DNA from: Tubiluchus corallicola
Taxonomy: Eukaryota > Priapulida > Priapulimorpha > Priapulimorphida > Tubiluchidae
Direction: 5' to 3'
Length of the DNA: 60,000 bases
NCBI GenBank assembly: GCA_030141605.1
Contig: JAQGDQ010000039.1
Span: 312,001-372,000 of the forward strand
The stretch's first letter is position 1. Each line of letters begins with the position of its first letter. Shown piece by piece: positions 13,001 to 24,488 of this stretch. Made by a program: the position numbers and the translations under genes. Below the pieces are notes generated by a model. The model ran no database searches, was not told where the DNA came from, and was given only the letters and a program-made list of their open reading frames with translations.

Positions 13001-16000
13001 ACTTCTGGTAGTCCAATTCTTGCAGCTTTTTCTCCAACTCTAAAAGATTTTTGAAACTATAAACGAAGCAGGTAGTATATAAGATTGTGTTAGTCTATGA
13101 CAAATGTGTGCGTGTGTAAGGTTTTATTAGTCTATAACTTACAGTGTAAACTATGAAGGTCTTAAAAACAAATTTGTCATAAGAAAAAAGTGAAGCTACC
13201 TGCCAGCAATGGCTAGTATCTTCTACAACTTTAAAGCACAAAAATAATTGTTTAACGTAAGATCTACATTCAGTTATATTTTACGCTTAACAGTGTTGTG
13301 CCCTGTTAACGACATCATTCATAAATTGCTTTTCTGTTTCTTTACAGTTTTGGTAAAGTTGCAGCACAGGTAAAAATGACATTTTTTGCAATCCGTTTCA
13401 GAAAGAACTACATCAAACCTGTTGAGTTATACTGCGAGTCCAACATAATTAGTACGCTTATTACAGTTATTACAATGATTGAAAATTTATTAATAACTTA
13501 TGCCCATTTTTCAGCGTCTTACACTTATCTAGCGGACACTTGCCTGAGCTTAGGGAAGTCTTTCCAATTTGACAGTTGTCAGCTTTGTTGTTAAGTTTAG
13601 TTACTATTAAATAAGTTTGAAGTATCTGTCACTGGCATTTATCAGGCCAACTGCTAGAGTACTTAGTACACTTAGCTGCTAAACTAGGCAAGACATGGTA
13701 AGACAGCAAAGATGCAACATGTGACGCAAGGTGCTGAAAGACTGATTTGAGTATCTTATCCTAGAGGATTTCCATTCACAATTACCTAATTTAGGTCAAT
13801 CACAATTATCACAACTATTTACTAGCCCTGCATTGAGTGCTGGAGCTCAGCTTGTAGTTTCAAAATTGTATCCACAATAATAGAAGCATCAATGACCTTT
13901 TGCAAAATTTTTGCATTTTGCATTCATTCTTTAAAAATTGCTAAAAATGGATGCATTTACAACTTTTGATAAAAAATATCAGCCTTGAGACGAATCAAAC
14001 TTAATACACACTATTTTAATGAAAGCAGTATAATCGTAAAATAACAATAATATTTATATTATAGAATTAAATTATTTTAGACTTATTGATTCACTTACCT
14101 GTAATGGCAAGCTAATGCCAGCTCAAGACCACCACCCATGGCAAATCCGTGTATGGCAGCAATAATGGGCTTGGGTGAATTGCTCGTCTTCCTAATTAAG
14201 TCACCCAGTGGCTCCTTGGAATTATCACCTGACGCAAACTCCGGAATGTGCATGCCAGCTGAAAAACATGCACCATCGCCACAGAGTACCACTGCTAAAA
14301 TATGAGGTGTATCTAAGGCTCTTTGAAGGTTTACTCTCAAGCTTTTGCGCACTTCATGAGTGAGGCTGTTAACAGGAGAATTCTGTATTTTGACAACAGC
14401 TACCTGACCCACTGTTAAATACGTGCTATGTAATGCCATGTTTTATATTCTGCAGTACTAGTAAGCGATGATACTGCAATAGCTGAAATAATGCAGTGCC
14501 AGCAGTACTCCAATAAGTAATTAATAAACTACAATTTATCCATTTTGCGTACTAGAATGGGACTTTGTGTTGATACGATGTTAAACTACTCTGTACTTTT
14601 AACCTTTGCTCGATTTGTAGTGAACACCACACTGTTACACACTATAATACAGCATAAACATAATTTTCACTGCTCATAGGTCCATTAGGTCGTAGCCTTG
14701 TAGGCACACAAACAACGATCACGAATTTTTATGACAGATTTTGACATCAGATGGCGATAATCAACCTACAGTTTGGCTGTGACAGCTGAGACGAACTATA
14801 CTACATTCTGTAATGCTCAGCAAGACAGGTTTCCGCTTAAATTCAATGTTATCATTCGTAATGCCATCCATTTTATAAGAATGTTATTAGTTATTACTAG
14901 ACTTAAGTCACTGGGTCTAAAAATAACAACTTCACGTTTTTGCTGGCAGCAATTCTCTCAGTCAAGGAACGATTGTGCTGCCATCTACAGGAAGATAAAA
15001 GAGTTATCACATGTGCCGCATGTTACAGAATGGATGAAGCGCTTGCGCCTAGAGAGATTGCAAACTTACATTTAGAACAATACTTCGAACGTGTCACGCT
15101 CAAGGGCGCCATGCAGCTGCTGTTGCAACCCAACATATATTTTCAATGGCGTTTCGCTTATATTTATAGTTATATTTTTGCCGCTAAAAGAAATTTAAAA
15201 TAACCTTTTTCTTTTTTTCTGACTGCAGTAATAGAGGCCTTCTAAATAAGTTAATCTATACAATTACGTCTGTACTTAATAATATTATTACAGCCATTTC
15301 TAACGAAATCCTTTTACACTTTCAATCAAATTTTTTATTAGTTCGCTCCCTTGTTAGGTTAGTTTTATGCTAGTAGATACTTAATTAGTGACTAACCAGC
15401 ATTTTTAATTTATATTACAGATATATATCCTATTAAAATAAGTAGATCTAAATGTGATCTAAAAATAGTTTATAACGCTCTATTTATAAAATTTGCAGGG
15501 CATTGTGGGCGAATTTAACAACTTGCATATTCGCTCAGTACAAATTGTTTTTCATATATAGATATTAAACAGTACTTAATTTTTCACAACTTGAAAAAAC
15601 ATTCCACAGTTAAACTAATAGCTTAATGAGACTTGACCTAATAAGAGCTAAGACTAATTTAAAAGAAAAATAGTTAATTAGCAGTCATATTCCTATAGTG
15701 ACCCTCAAATAGATCTAGTATTTTTATGCTGTGTCCCAAAGATGCTATGCTACGGAACACCTTTGTGTATGGGTACCATTTTCTCTAAGTTTTAAGTTAG
15801 AATTATAAATAATTTTTTTCTGCAACTGGTATTTTAACGGGGTAGTAGCATTAAATAGCCAAAAACTTACTTTGAAAACCTTATTACACAAGCTAAACAA
15901 AGTATTAAATCGTAATCGTGACTATATTTAAAATGAATAAAAATGCTGCCACTTGTAGTAGTAACCACATGTAGTACACACTAATTTATTGATCGCCTGT

Positions 16001-19000
16001 CTGCTATAGCCTAAGCTGTGCAGTGTTCTGCTGCTATTCCAGGAAAAACCAACCGATCAACCAAGGAAAATTTAAGGTCGTGTCTTCTTCTAACAGGAAT
16101 TTCTCTCTAAAAAAAGAGTAGACTTGAGGCCAAAGTGTGTTAGAGTGTTGTGTCTGGATGGCTGAAATTTTCTGTATTAGCCAATGTCACACAAATGATA
16201 CTGCACTTTGTTACAGTACAAACACTGCAGTTACTGAAAGCTTTTTGTCATTTATTCGTCAAAAATCGGTTTTTAATTTGTTAAAGGTAAACATATATAT
16301 TTCATTGTAATTCTGCATGAAAGTCCATTGTGTGAGGGTAGAAACCTACAAAAATTATCAAATATAATGTAATTGTTGCATAGTAAAAGCAGCTTTTCAT
16401 GAACCCATGCAAAATGGAGCAAATGCTTACAGTACAGAAGGAGTTAAATTTCAAGAAATAGGCTGGCGAGGTAAATAAAGAAATTGTATTTTGTGTCTAA
16501 CACCAAGTGAAATTTGGTGGAAAAAATAGTTTGACGTGGACGTGGTGGCTATGTACCCCTCCTACAGTTTTCCTAAAGTTAGTGCTACTGTAATTCGCAC
16601 TGTATTACAATACATGTCTAGCTTACATGACTAACTACATTAATATTATAACAATTAATATTTCCCGAATACCTTGAAAGCATTTTGCAAATAAAAGACC
16701 ATCGACAAGAATACTGTGATATCGTTTTATTTAAGTGAAAATGCAGGATGCTGTTACATGTAAAAGATCTTGTTGATGCCCTTTTTGCTCGATTTCAACA
16801 TTTATAGATAACATATGACGTTGGTACTTTTAACTATTTTGCTATTTGCACGCAAATTCACTACACGGAATACACGTAAAGAAAATTATTGCAAAAACTT
16901 CACACTCATGCATAATAACGAGTACCAGAAAACCCCAGTTTGCCCAACAACATGGTGCCCATTGTTGCGTCTCTTTTTGCGATAGCCTAGCAAGTAGTAA
17001 TCCCTCTCTGAGGATGCATCTAAATCTGTGGCCACATGTGCAGCGACTCTGAGCGCACCCTATCGCAGATACTTGTTTCAAATGTGGTCAAAATTAATTA
17101 TTATTATATCAACGTAACATTAGTTAATTTTACGCTATTTTTCTGATTATAATCATGATTGAAAGATGCCATTGGGACTTATGTAACTCGGACAAATTTG
17201 GTGGTCACGACTGTATATATATTTCTATACATTACAATTTTGATTGACTGTCTTATGAGCTTTTAATTGCTATTCTGATAATTATATGAATTATTAAATA
17301 AAAATTTTAAGGGATAAATTCAGATCTCAATTCAGAAAAAAAATTTGTTTTTTCAGGTGCCATTTGTACCTCTGCTACCCACTGTCAGTATGCTGTGTAA
17401 TACGGCATTGATGATGAATTTGTCACCTCTAACATGGCTTCGGTTTGCTATATGGATGGCGGTTGGTAAGTTTTTCTCCATAATATAATGTCCTCCAAAC
17501 AAGCTATGTAGCATGTGAAGGTGAATGCTTTTACATTCACTGGAACATATTCAAACCACGTCACCAAAACGCCGACAAGTGCCATTGTGCAGAACCACTG
17601 AAAAACCAGTTTGTTAAATTGATTGCAGCTCTGTCTTGATTGCAGCAAACCTGTGAATGCAAATAGTGACTGATATGGAGTCAGACTGGCAAATCCACAA
17701 CCATAGAGTTAGACAGAATCACTTGTTCATTTGCGTGTTAGCGCACCTAGACCTGGTTCTACTAGCAAGAAGTCCTACAGTTTCTATAATTCTCGAAATT
17801 AGTTCGAGCACAAGGCCAACCACATTCGCCAGCCGCTGATGTTTTTTTTGTGGTTTATCATGTTTTATCTGGCGCATGTAGGCCTCATAATGATGATTAA
17901 TCTAATTCTTATTTTATCTATGAATAGTTTCCTAGTATAACCTAGTTGGGTCAATTGGCTGCATTTAAAATTTTGTTAAGATTGACTTAAATTTGTTTGT
18001 TTTTTCGTTTTTGTAACGTTTCACCGGCAGAAATAAAATGTGCATACCCGTATACATGTAAAATATGTTTTTAATATCAAATTTGCTTAATGCACTGCAC
18101 ATATCGTAATAATGGTTGCAACCTTGACTCCACATATCGTAATAATGTTTGCAACCTGGACCAAGTTAAGTTTTGTAAATTGTTATTCACTTGCATTAAG
18201 CCAAGAATCAGAAAACCTTGCAAGTCGTTTGTCACTTGTCGCGCGGTGGATAATGTAATTCAGAAATGACATGCTCTAAAATCAGAGCGTTGAAAGAGTT
18301 ATTCACTTCAGAATTAATTTTAAAGATTTTCCATGTCTTTGGTGCTGAATGGTCAAGCACTATGATAGCTTAATACATGTGCATGAAGACATGTTCCCAT
18401 GCATTTAGCAAAAGATCACGTGACACTTACGTTGTGTAATTAACCGTTCAATCGTTTCCTTGTTCAATTAATTCTTTGTTTCGAATTAGTATACATACAT
18501 TATATTTATTATTATATGTATTAATAATGCATTATGTATTAAATTTTTGGCCATTAATACTCAACATAACCAAAGAGACATAACAATATCTTTATAATGT
18601 GATTCTTATTATACAAATTAACAACTTTGGATATGGGATTTATGTACTTTGTACACATACTCGAAATTTCTAAATTTAAACTAACTGAGGCTCTATGTCT
18701 GTATCGGTGTCTGTATCAATATGATTGTATATTCAATTCAATTCAATAATTTTTATTTAGCTGACTTGTATCATCAAAAGTTCCAACTATATTCAGAATG
18801 TAGGTACGATTTGTAAATTAAACCAAACAGCCACAAGGATAGTAAGAGCATGAGCTTTCGAGACTCATCCTGAGACAGCACAAATACTTAGTGCTGACGG
18901 AAGAATATATGTAAAATATCTCACTTTTAAGGCAATATTAAACTATGAAAAGAGTTAATGGTAACAAGGCAAAAAATGAAATTATAATAATACTTAAAAG

Positions 19001-22000
19001 TGCAAATTAGCAGTTTGATAACGAGTTAGTAACAAATGAAATACATAGAGTATATTGCGGTAATGTCGGCCATCGGCTAATGTCGGCCAGCTAGTTTCAA
19101 TGCACTCTAAACATGTCACGTGAGCTAGTTTAAGTTTTTATAGCTTGCCAATCAGCAGAGCCAGCATTATTCAGCTAGATGTGTTTTCCTTGTTCTAGTT
19201 GTCTGTCATCTACATCAGCAACAAATTTCGAGAAGAGTTAAGTGATTTACTACAATATTTCATAGTTGTTTTAGTGCTTTACAGTATTTTGTAACTACTA
19301 TAATGTATAATCATTTATACTGAGGATGTTAAAGTCTGTTTCAAACAATAAATTAGATGGTTTTTAATGAATTTTAATAAACATTCTACGATATTTCATA
19401 TAGTATACCTGTGTTCTGGTTTGCTTCAGTACTGACTGACAGATTTGCTTCAGTTGTGTGCAGTTGTGTGTTATCTGGTCATCTGGGCACCTATGCAGTT
19501 TTAGTCGCAAATGAAAATTATACTTATATTGGAACTAAATTGTGCCGTCTCGTGCTCGTACTAAGTGTAAAAAGAAAGAAGTGCAAGGTGATTTGCGTGA
19601 AAACGGTGATTATTTGTGCGAAAATCACTACAAAAAACGTCTGCAGCCGAGCGGTGAAAGTGCATTCAGCATTACAGATTCGCAAAATTGTCCTGCAGTA
19701 GGTACGCTTGCTGCGGAGTCAATGCAAGCAGGGACTAATGCTAGTTCCGTGAACGAAACGGCAACGGTAGCAGACAGAGAGCAGCATCAGAACTTAGAAA
19801 TTATACTTCAAGCTCAGCAACAAATGGATAAGCGTTTGAGTGAGCAAAAGACGTGCTTTCAGGAGATGGAAAAGAGACTGTCACAACAAATGATGGACCT
19901 GGAAAATAAGTTGACAGGTAAAAAAATCTAGTAGCTTCGGAAATTTACTTAGTTAAAACTGAAGTTAATCAGCAAATTAGATGCCTGTGCTTATCAGGTA
20001 CTTCGTTCAACCCTAATGGATAGACTAAACATACCTGGAAGCAGTCTAAAACCTAAAATTGGACACAAAACGTTGTTCACTGTGGAAGCAGAAACGGAAT
20101 TGGTGAACCTACTGATTAGCTACCAAAACAGGGATTTGGACTGACACCGATCAATGTTAAGCGATTTGCCTAACAATACATTAAAGCAGAAAGCATAAAA
20201 GGATTTTCAGAGAAGACCAAGTTAGAAAGATAGGACTGATTACAGTCATTCTCGGCTTTCTATCCGGAAACGAGAAAATTTGTCTTTGGGTCGAGTCACG
20301 AACTTGAACGAGGCTGTGATAAAAAATCATTTTGATTTGCTATTCAAAGTGATGAGCGAAAACAACTTAATTGGCGCACCTGAAATCTGTATGAAACGGT
20401 CTGCAAGATCTTTTTGAATCTACTGAAGCGATCGCATCCACCCAGGTTCGAGTGTTTACTCTGACTGGGCACAAGAAAGATGAAACTACAACTCTCCTCA
20501 CTGCTATCAGTGCACCTGAAATCGGGCGACAACTATGCTGTAGGTTACCAAGATATAAGCCTTGTACACGTTGAAGATAATGCGGCTGTTGATATGGAAC
20601 ATGATAATCCACAACCAAGCACTTCTGCTCATTACGCTCCTGCCAATAACCATCACGAGACATAAAAATCTGCTGCTGTGCCCGGTTGTTCACATCCATC
20701 AGATCCTCGAGAAGTAAGCTTCGCAGACTTCACCAAAAAGGTGGAAGATCAACACAAGAAATGTGCAAGAAGAAGACCAGAAAAAAGTCCATCACAAAAT
20801 TTAACAAGCTCGCCTCATATGAAGTTCGTCTTATCTAAGTCTAAGAAAAACTTACAACAGCACCATCAGTTTTAGAGCAAAAAATTAGAGACGAACTAAG
20901 AGTATATTGTTTTGATGCCAAAATTTTGTTTTCATGTTTGACGTTTGTCACGATTTGGTGAAAATAAAGTATGTCGGCACGTGAGAAACAATAATATTTT
21001 GACTTGAGCAGTTTCGCGATAAGTTAATGAATAGTATTTATTCTGTGAGTGTGACAGTATGAATGATCTTTCTGTAATGATGCGATTTTACCAATAATAA
21101 CACTTGAATAATACTCAGCAAGTGCTTAGAATGTACCGAAATGTACCGCTGTCAGCGTGGCCAAACCCTGTCTAATGGCCGACATTACCTTCAACTGGCC
21201 AACATTGCCCTTATTTTGACTGCACAGAGTGCACAAGTAACACGTCCGAAATTACACTGAATTGAGTGACACAAACCATTTATTTGCATTCCTGTAACAA
21301 AATAATAGTGATAATACAAGGTAAATCATTGAAGAAATCTAAATGTGGCCGACATCACACCAATATATTATGCTTTTTAAAGTGTTGTAATTGATTTTTT
21401 TGCCGAAGGAGAAATATGGGCCCATTATTGCATAACTAGTATGTATGACAGGAGAATAAAAGTTACCAATTGCTGTACAAATAAATTAGTTATGGATTTG
21501 TTGTATGGATGTTAAGTATGAATCTGTACCTGTATCTGCTGAATCTTGATCTGTAATTGGAAGTGTATGTGTATATTTGAATTTATAATTGTGTGTGTAT
21601 TCTAATTGAATTAATAGGTTTCATAGCTCTGCTCTCAAGCTGGATCAATATGGTCTATCAGAGGAATTTATCATTCTGCGTAATTTTGAATGGCTTACTA
21701 TACTGTAAGTTGGCCATCACTCTTACTGATGTGAATGGTTCATACGTCACGGCACGTAAATGCTGAATTATGGTTAAATATGGCAGCAAATTTCAGTCCG
21801 CTCAGAGTCTAACAGTACCATGTTTCTTTGTAGGTTTGCTAGTCTACTTTGCGTATGGAATTCACAAAAGTTCGGAAAATGAGCGTGACCAGAAATACAG
21901 CGTCCTAGTACCAGTAGCCAGCCAATCGACAGAGAAACTCTGCCCAATGGACGAGACTGTCCACCTACCACAGCCACCCAATAGAGATGAAAACAACTAT

Positions 22001-22051
22001 GGGGCCATGTCACCCACTGATGACGTCCCTTCGTCTGATCTCCATCACTAA
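7044..22051 (+). CDS. Cationic amino acid transporter (SLC7 CAT family), five coding exons
   Basis: Spliced exons are 7044-7827, 8251-8942, 9432-9623, 17357-17465 and 21834-22051; all junctions are GT-AG and in phase, giving 664 aa, the usual CAT length. The family moves arginine, lysine and related amino acids across the plasma membrane with about 14 membrane helices. Visible hallmarks: the unwound first-helix GAGIY (residues 63-67), [16 protein letters not shown] (99-114), [10 protein letters not shown] at the exon 1/2 junction, and SIGTLLAY followed by VLRYRP before the long loop. Exons 3-5 supply the last helices (VPFVPLLP, then LLVYFAYGI) and a hydrophilic tail. Residues such as RSWSGYLD recall SLC7A4 while other stretches resemble CAT1/2, so the subtype is open. 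Intron 3 (7.7 kb) houses an antisense EHHADH gene and intron 4 a Tigger-like element. The start is the first ATG in frame after a 6978 acceptor. Confidence 0.92.
10204..10209 (-). terminator. Polyadenylation signal of EHHADH copy 1
   Basis: AATAAA on the minus strand, 16 bases beyond the stop codon at 10225-10227; a second lies at 10167-10172. The corresponding signal of copy 2 is at 31078-31083, so the position is conserved between paralogues. Confidence 0.55.
10225..14439 (-). CDS. EHHADH: Peroxisomal bifunctional enzyme (enoyl-CoA hydratase / 3-hydroxyacyl-CoA dehydrogenase), copy 1
   Basis: Exons on the minus strand are 14439-14099, 13039-11851, 11177-10964 and 10625-10225, giving 714 aa, close to the roughly 720-aa animal MFE-1. 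It performs hydration and NAD-dependent dehydrogenation of enoyl-CoAs in peroxisomal beta-oxidation. The N-terminal crotonase domain has [10 protein letters not shown] with Glu106 and GLPEV with Glu126, the pair of catalytic glutamates 20 residues apart. The Rossmann domain starts at [11 protein letters not shown] (302-312). The dehydrogenase dyad is His435 (GTHF) and Glu447, 12 residues apart. C-terminal 3HCDH domains contain [12 protein letters not shown]. The protein ends in Ser-His-Leu, a PTS1-type peroxisomal signal. Oddity: the usually conserved Gly in NCxGFVGNR is Ala here, while copy 2 keeps Gly. The gene lies entirely inside intron 3 of the transporter, antisense to it. Confidence 0.95.
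10779..10922 (+). repeat. Homopurine (GA-rich) tract in EHHADH-1 intron 3
   Basis: About 140 bases are almost entirely A and G on the + strand, pyrimidine-rich in the sense of the gene. The open frame across it is a composition artefact. The same tract occurs at the equivalent place in EHHADH copy 2 (31655-31812), so it predates the duplication. Confidence 0.8.
14440..17356. other. Remainder of transporter intron 3, nothing recognised
   Basis: This stretch runs from the 5' side of EHHADH copy 1 to transporter exon 4. The first 350-400 bases (to about 14820) align with the sequence 5' of EHHADH copy 2 (to about 35455) and should contain the EHHADH-1 promoter. Beyond that no gene or element was recognised. 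Confidence 0.5.
19055..21363 (+). mobile_element. Decayed pogo/Tigger-like DNA transposon
   Basis: The ends are inverted: TATATTGCGGTAATGTCGGCCA (19051-19072) matches the reverse complement of 21346-21367 at 19 of 22 positions, and both ends abut TA. Extra subterminal copies of the ATGTCGGCCA core lie at about 19078-19089, 21175-21188 and 21194-21206. Between them the + strand, in several broken frames, encodes Tigger-type transposase segments. These include a GFGLTP...DWLQSF region (about 20130-20260) matching the HTH CENP-B-type DNA-binding part, and FDLLFKVM in the following segment. In-frame stops and frameshifts show it is inactive, and no complete DDE catalytic region was found. It sits in transporter intron 4. 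Confidence 0.72.
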
Positions 22052-23699
22052 CTGATGTAAAGTTGGGAAACAATCTCTAGTCTATGCTATTTATTGTTAA
22101 TATTAATAATTGTTATAAGTGTAGTAAAGTATAAACTATAAAATAATCACTGTCTTGTTTTAACTGGATGATACTGATTTAATGTAGCCATATCTTGATT
22201 CCATGCTACATCCCTCTGCTAGGGGATTATTTATAATAGTTCATGAAAAAAGTTGGAGACAATAATAGTAAATATATTGAAAACTTATAGGCGTATAGTA
22301 TACAATGCTCACTTGGATACAGTTTTACAAAAGGAAAACATTGCTACTTAAATACAAATAGCAATGGTTTAGAAATATATACATTCTTATTGCTATTAAT
22401 AAATTGTAACAATGATTTTGATCATGTGCTGCTTTGCTTATTCGATTTCTAGGAACCAATAATAAAAATTATACAAGTTAAGAAAAATACGGGTTAGGCG
22501 ATTTATGTGTATGTACAGCGACCCATCTGGACAGCAGTCTGCTAAGAAAAAGCCTGGAAATTCCAGTTAACCAAATTTGTAATAGGTGTATTTGATAGCA
22601 ATTTTTGCACCATTCTGTATAGACAGTTGGTGTTACTGATAGATGGTCTCCCGTTTTGATAAACTTAAAAGAACTCCAACAGGAAATAATGGCATCGGTT
22701 TTTTTTGTCTCCAGGAATCTCAATTTTAGTAGAAACTCAAAAATTTTAAATATCAGAGAAAGATACCAAGCTGTGATAGTCCGGACTTTGAAAGCCTGGC
22801 AGCATTTTTATTTTACCGGCCGCAAAGGTGTGTATATTAATTACCACACATATTTTTGAGCTATAGTTAAGTATAGAACATAAACTTCCAGTGCAAATAC
22901 GTAACTGCAAAATTGTGTGTACCTGCTAATCAGGCACCTAGAAGTGCGAATTAACATGCTGGTGACAAGTTCGATTGAGGAACAAAAACTGGGAAGTGTT
23001 ACTCACTCATTGGTTAACTTATAAAAATAATTAAAGGGTACCGGTAATTTGTTTAAAATGAATTGAGTTAAATTATGTTTTAGCACAGGCTTTATATTTT
23101 AGTGCAAGATAATTATAAACTATAAACCTTGAGCTAATGCAAAATTGTATCTAAGATCGGTAATAGATGTTATTGTAGCTTTTGCACCAAAAAATGACAA
23201 GAAACCTTAGAGTGGATTTTCTCTTTTAAATAACGTCAACGTAGTTGCCTTGTAAATTACCATTACATTATCTTGATGGTAACAAAAGTTATCAGTGTGA
23301 ACAATAGACTCGTCGTGGTTGTTATCAATGTACCATAAACTTGTCTTCAAATTTCAATACGTGTATTTCTGTTTTGTCACTGTCTCAAACATAGCTTTGC
23401 TTTTGATGTCGCTTCTATTCATTGTTGCACTGTGAGTATATGTGTGTACGATTGGATTAATTTCTCAGTCAGTATTAGATCTTTAACTCTCGGGTGTATT
23501 TTCTAATTATAATAACAATTACGCTGTATGTGTACTATATATACCTTGTCAAATTATAATTATAAGTAATATTTTAACAGAAATTTATTATATGTTGAAA
23601 GATATTATAAGATCTATGATATATTCGTTATTTATTTTTGTCTATAAGTCATCAATAAACAGAATCATTGCTGCATTATATAATGTGCCGTTTTAGTAT

Positions 23700-23734
<35 letters not shown>

Positions 23735-24129
23735 AATACCAATTTTAGAACTGAAATATTGATGATAGAAGAAACTTACATTTGGGGTTGGTGTACAGGG
23801 TTGCTGTAGATATGAAATTTCATATCCATATCCATTATCCGCAGTTTTTGAGTGACTAACCATGGATAACTCCATATCCATGTTACTATGGTGGTATAAA
23901 AGATCCCTTTGTTTAAGCATATTTTTATTTGCGAACTTTGGACACTCAGCAAAAAATCTGCAACAAAAGATCAACTTAAAAACCTTCTTTAATTTGCCTT
24001 TAATTTTTGTTAATTTAATTACATGCCATAAATTATCTAATTAGGCTAACCGAGCAAAACTTACAGAACGAACATAAATAGCAAGAAGATTTGCTATCTG
24101 GGAAATCATTTCAGTATTTAGATTTCAAG
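22052..24129. other. Transporter 3' UTR and downstream DNA
   Basis: After the stop at 22049-22051 comes AT-rich sequence with no gene. From about 23550 onward it is homologous to 36010-36180 and 38150-38490, marking it as part of the tandem segmental duplication. A short (TA)n(TG)n microsatellite occupies 23699-23734. Confidence 0.6.
22398..22403 (+). terminator. Candidate polyadenylation signal of the transporter
   Basis: AATAAA about 350 bases after the stop codon; another lies at 22461-22466. Either would give a short 3' UTR. Chosen by motif only. Confidence 0.4.
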
Positions 24130-24134
24130 CACAT
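24130..24134 (+). repeat. Left target-site duplication CACAT
   Basis: CACAT precedes the 5' LTR and recurs directly after the 3' LTR (28642-28646). The uninterrupted paralogous site at 39576-39580 has a single CACAT, which confirms the borders. Confidence 0.88.
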
Positions 24135-24335
24135 TGTTGCAGTTGCGTGAAATCTTGTGATTAGTGTGTGAGTTAGTTAGTGATGCCTGGAAAGGAGTAC
24201 ACGTGTAAGGATATACACGTTTGAAAGTACATGATAATTTTCTTTGTTTAACGTATCGTTAATTACATTTGAAATAATAAAGTGTTGTCCAAATAGCAAT
24301 TATCGAGTTGATGTAATATTGACAAAGACATAAAA
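24135..24335 (+). repeat. 5' LTR
   Basis: Starts TGTTG and ends ATAAAA, aligned to the 3' LTR over its length with scattered substitutions and small indels. An AATAAA within the LTR (24274-24279) could serve as its polyadenylation signal. Confidence 0.88.
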
Positions 24336-24488
24336 ATGGCGACGAGGATGGGATCCGATGTGGCCATAACAAAAAGAAGCGCCAGCGATTGAAACTGTCA
24401 CTAACGTCAGATATTCGGTAAAGAATTTGTGACTGTCTCAGCGATTCTACGTCATTGAATATTATTTAGCCTGTGGGTTAGAAACTAA

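Noticed and set aside
13376-13594. 72-aa + strand frame in EHHADH-1 intron 1
   Set aside because: No motif, no counterpart in copy 2, and ordinary intron composition.
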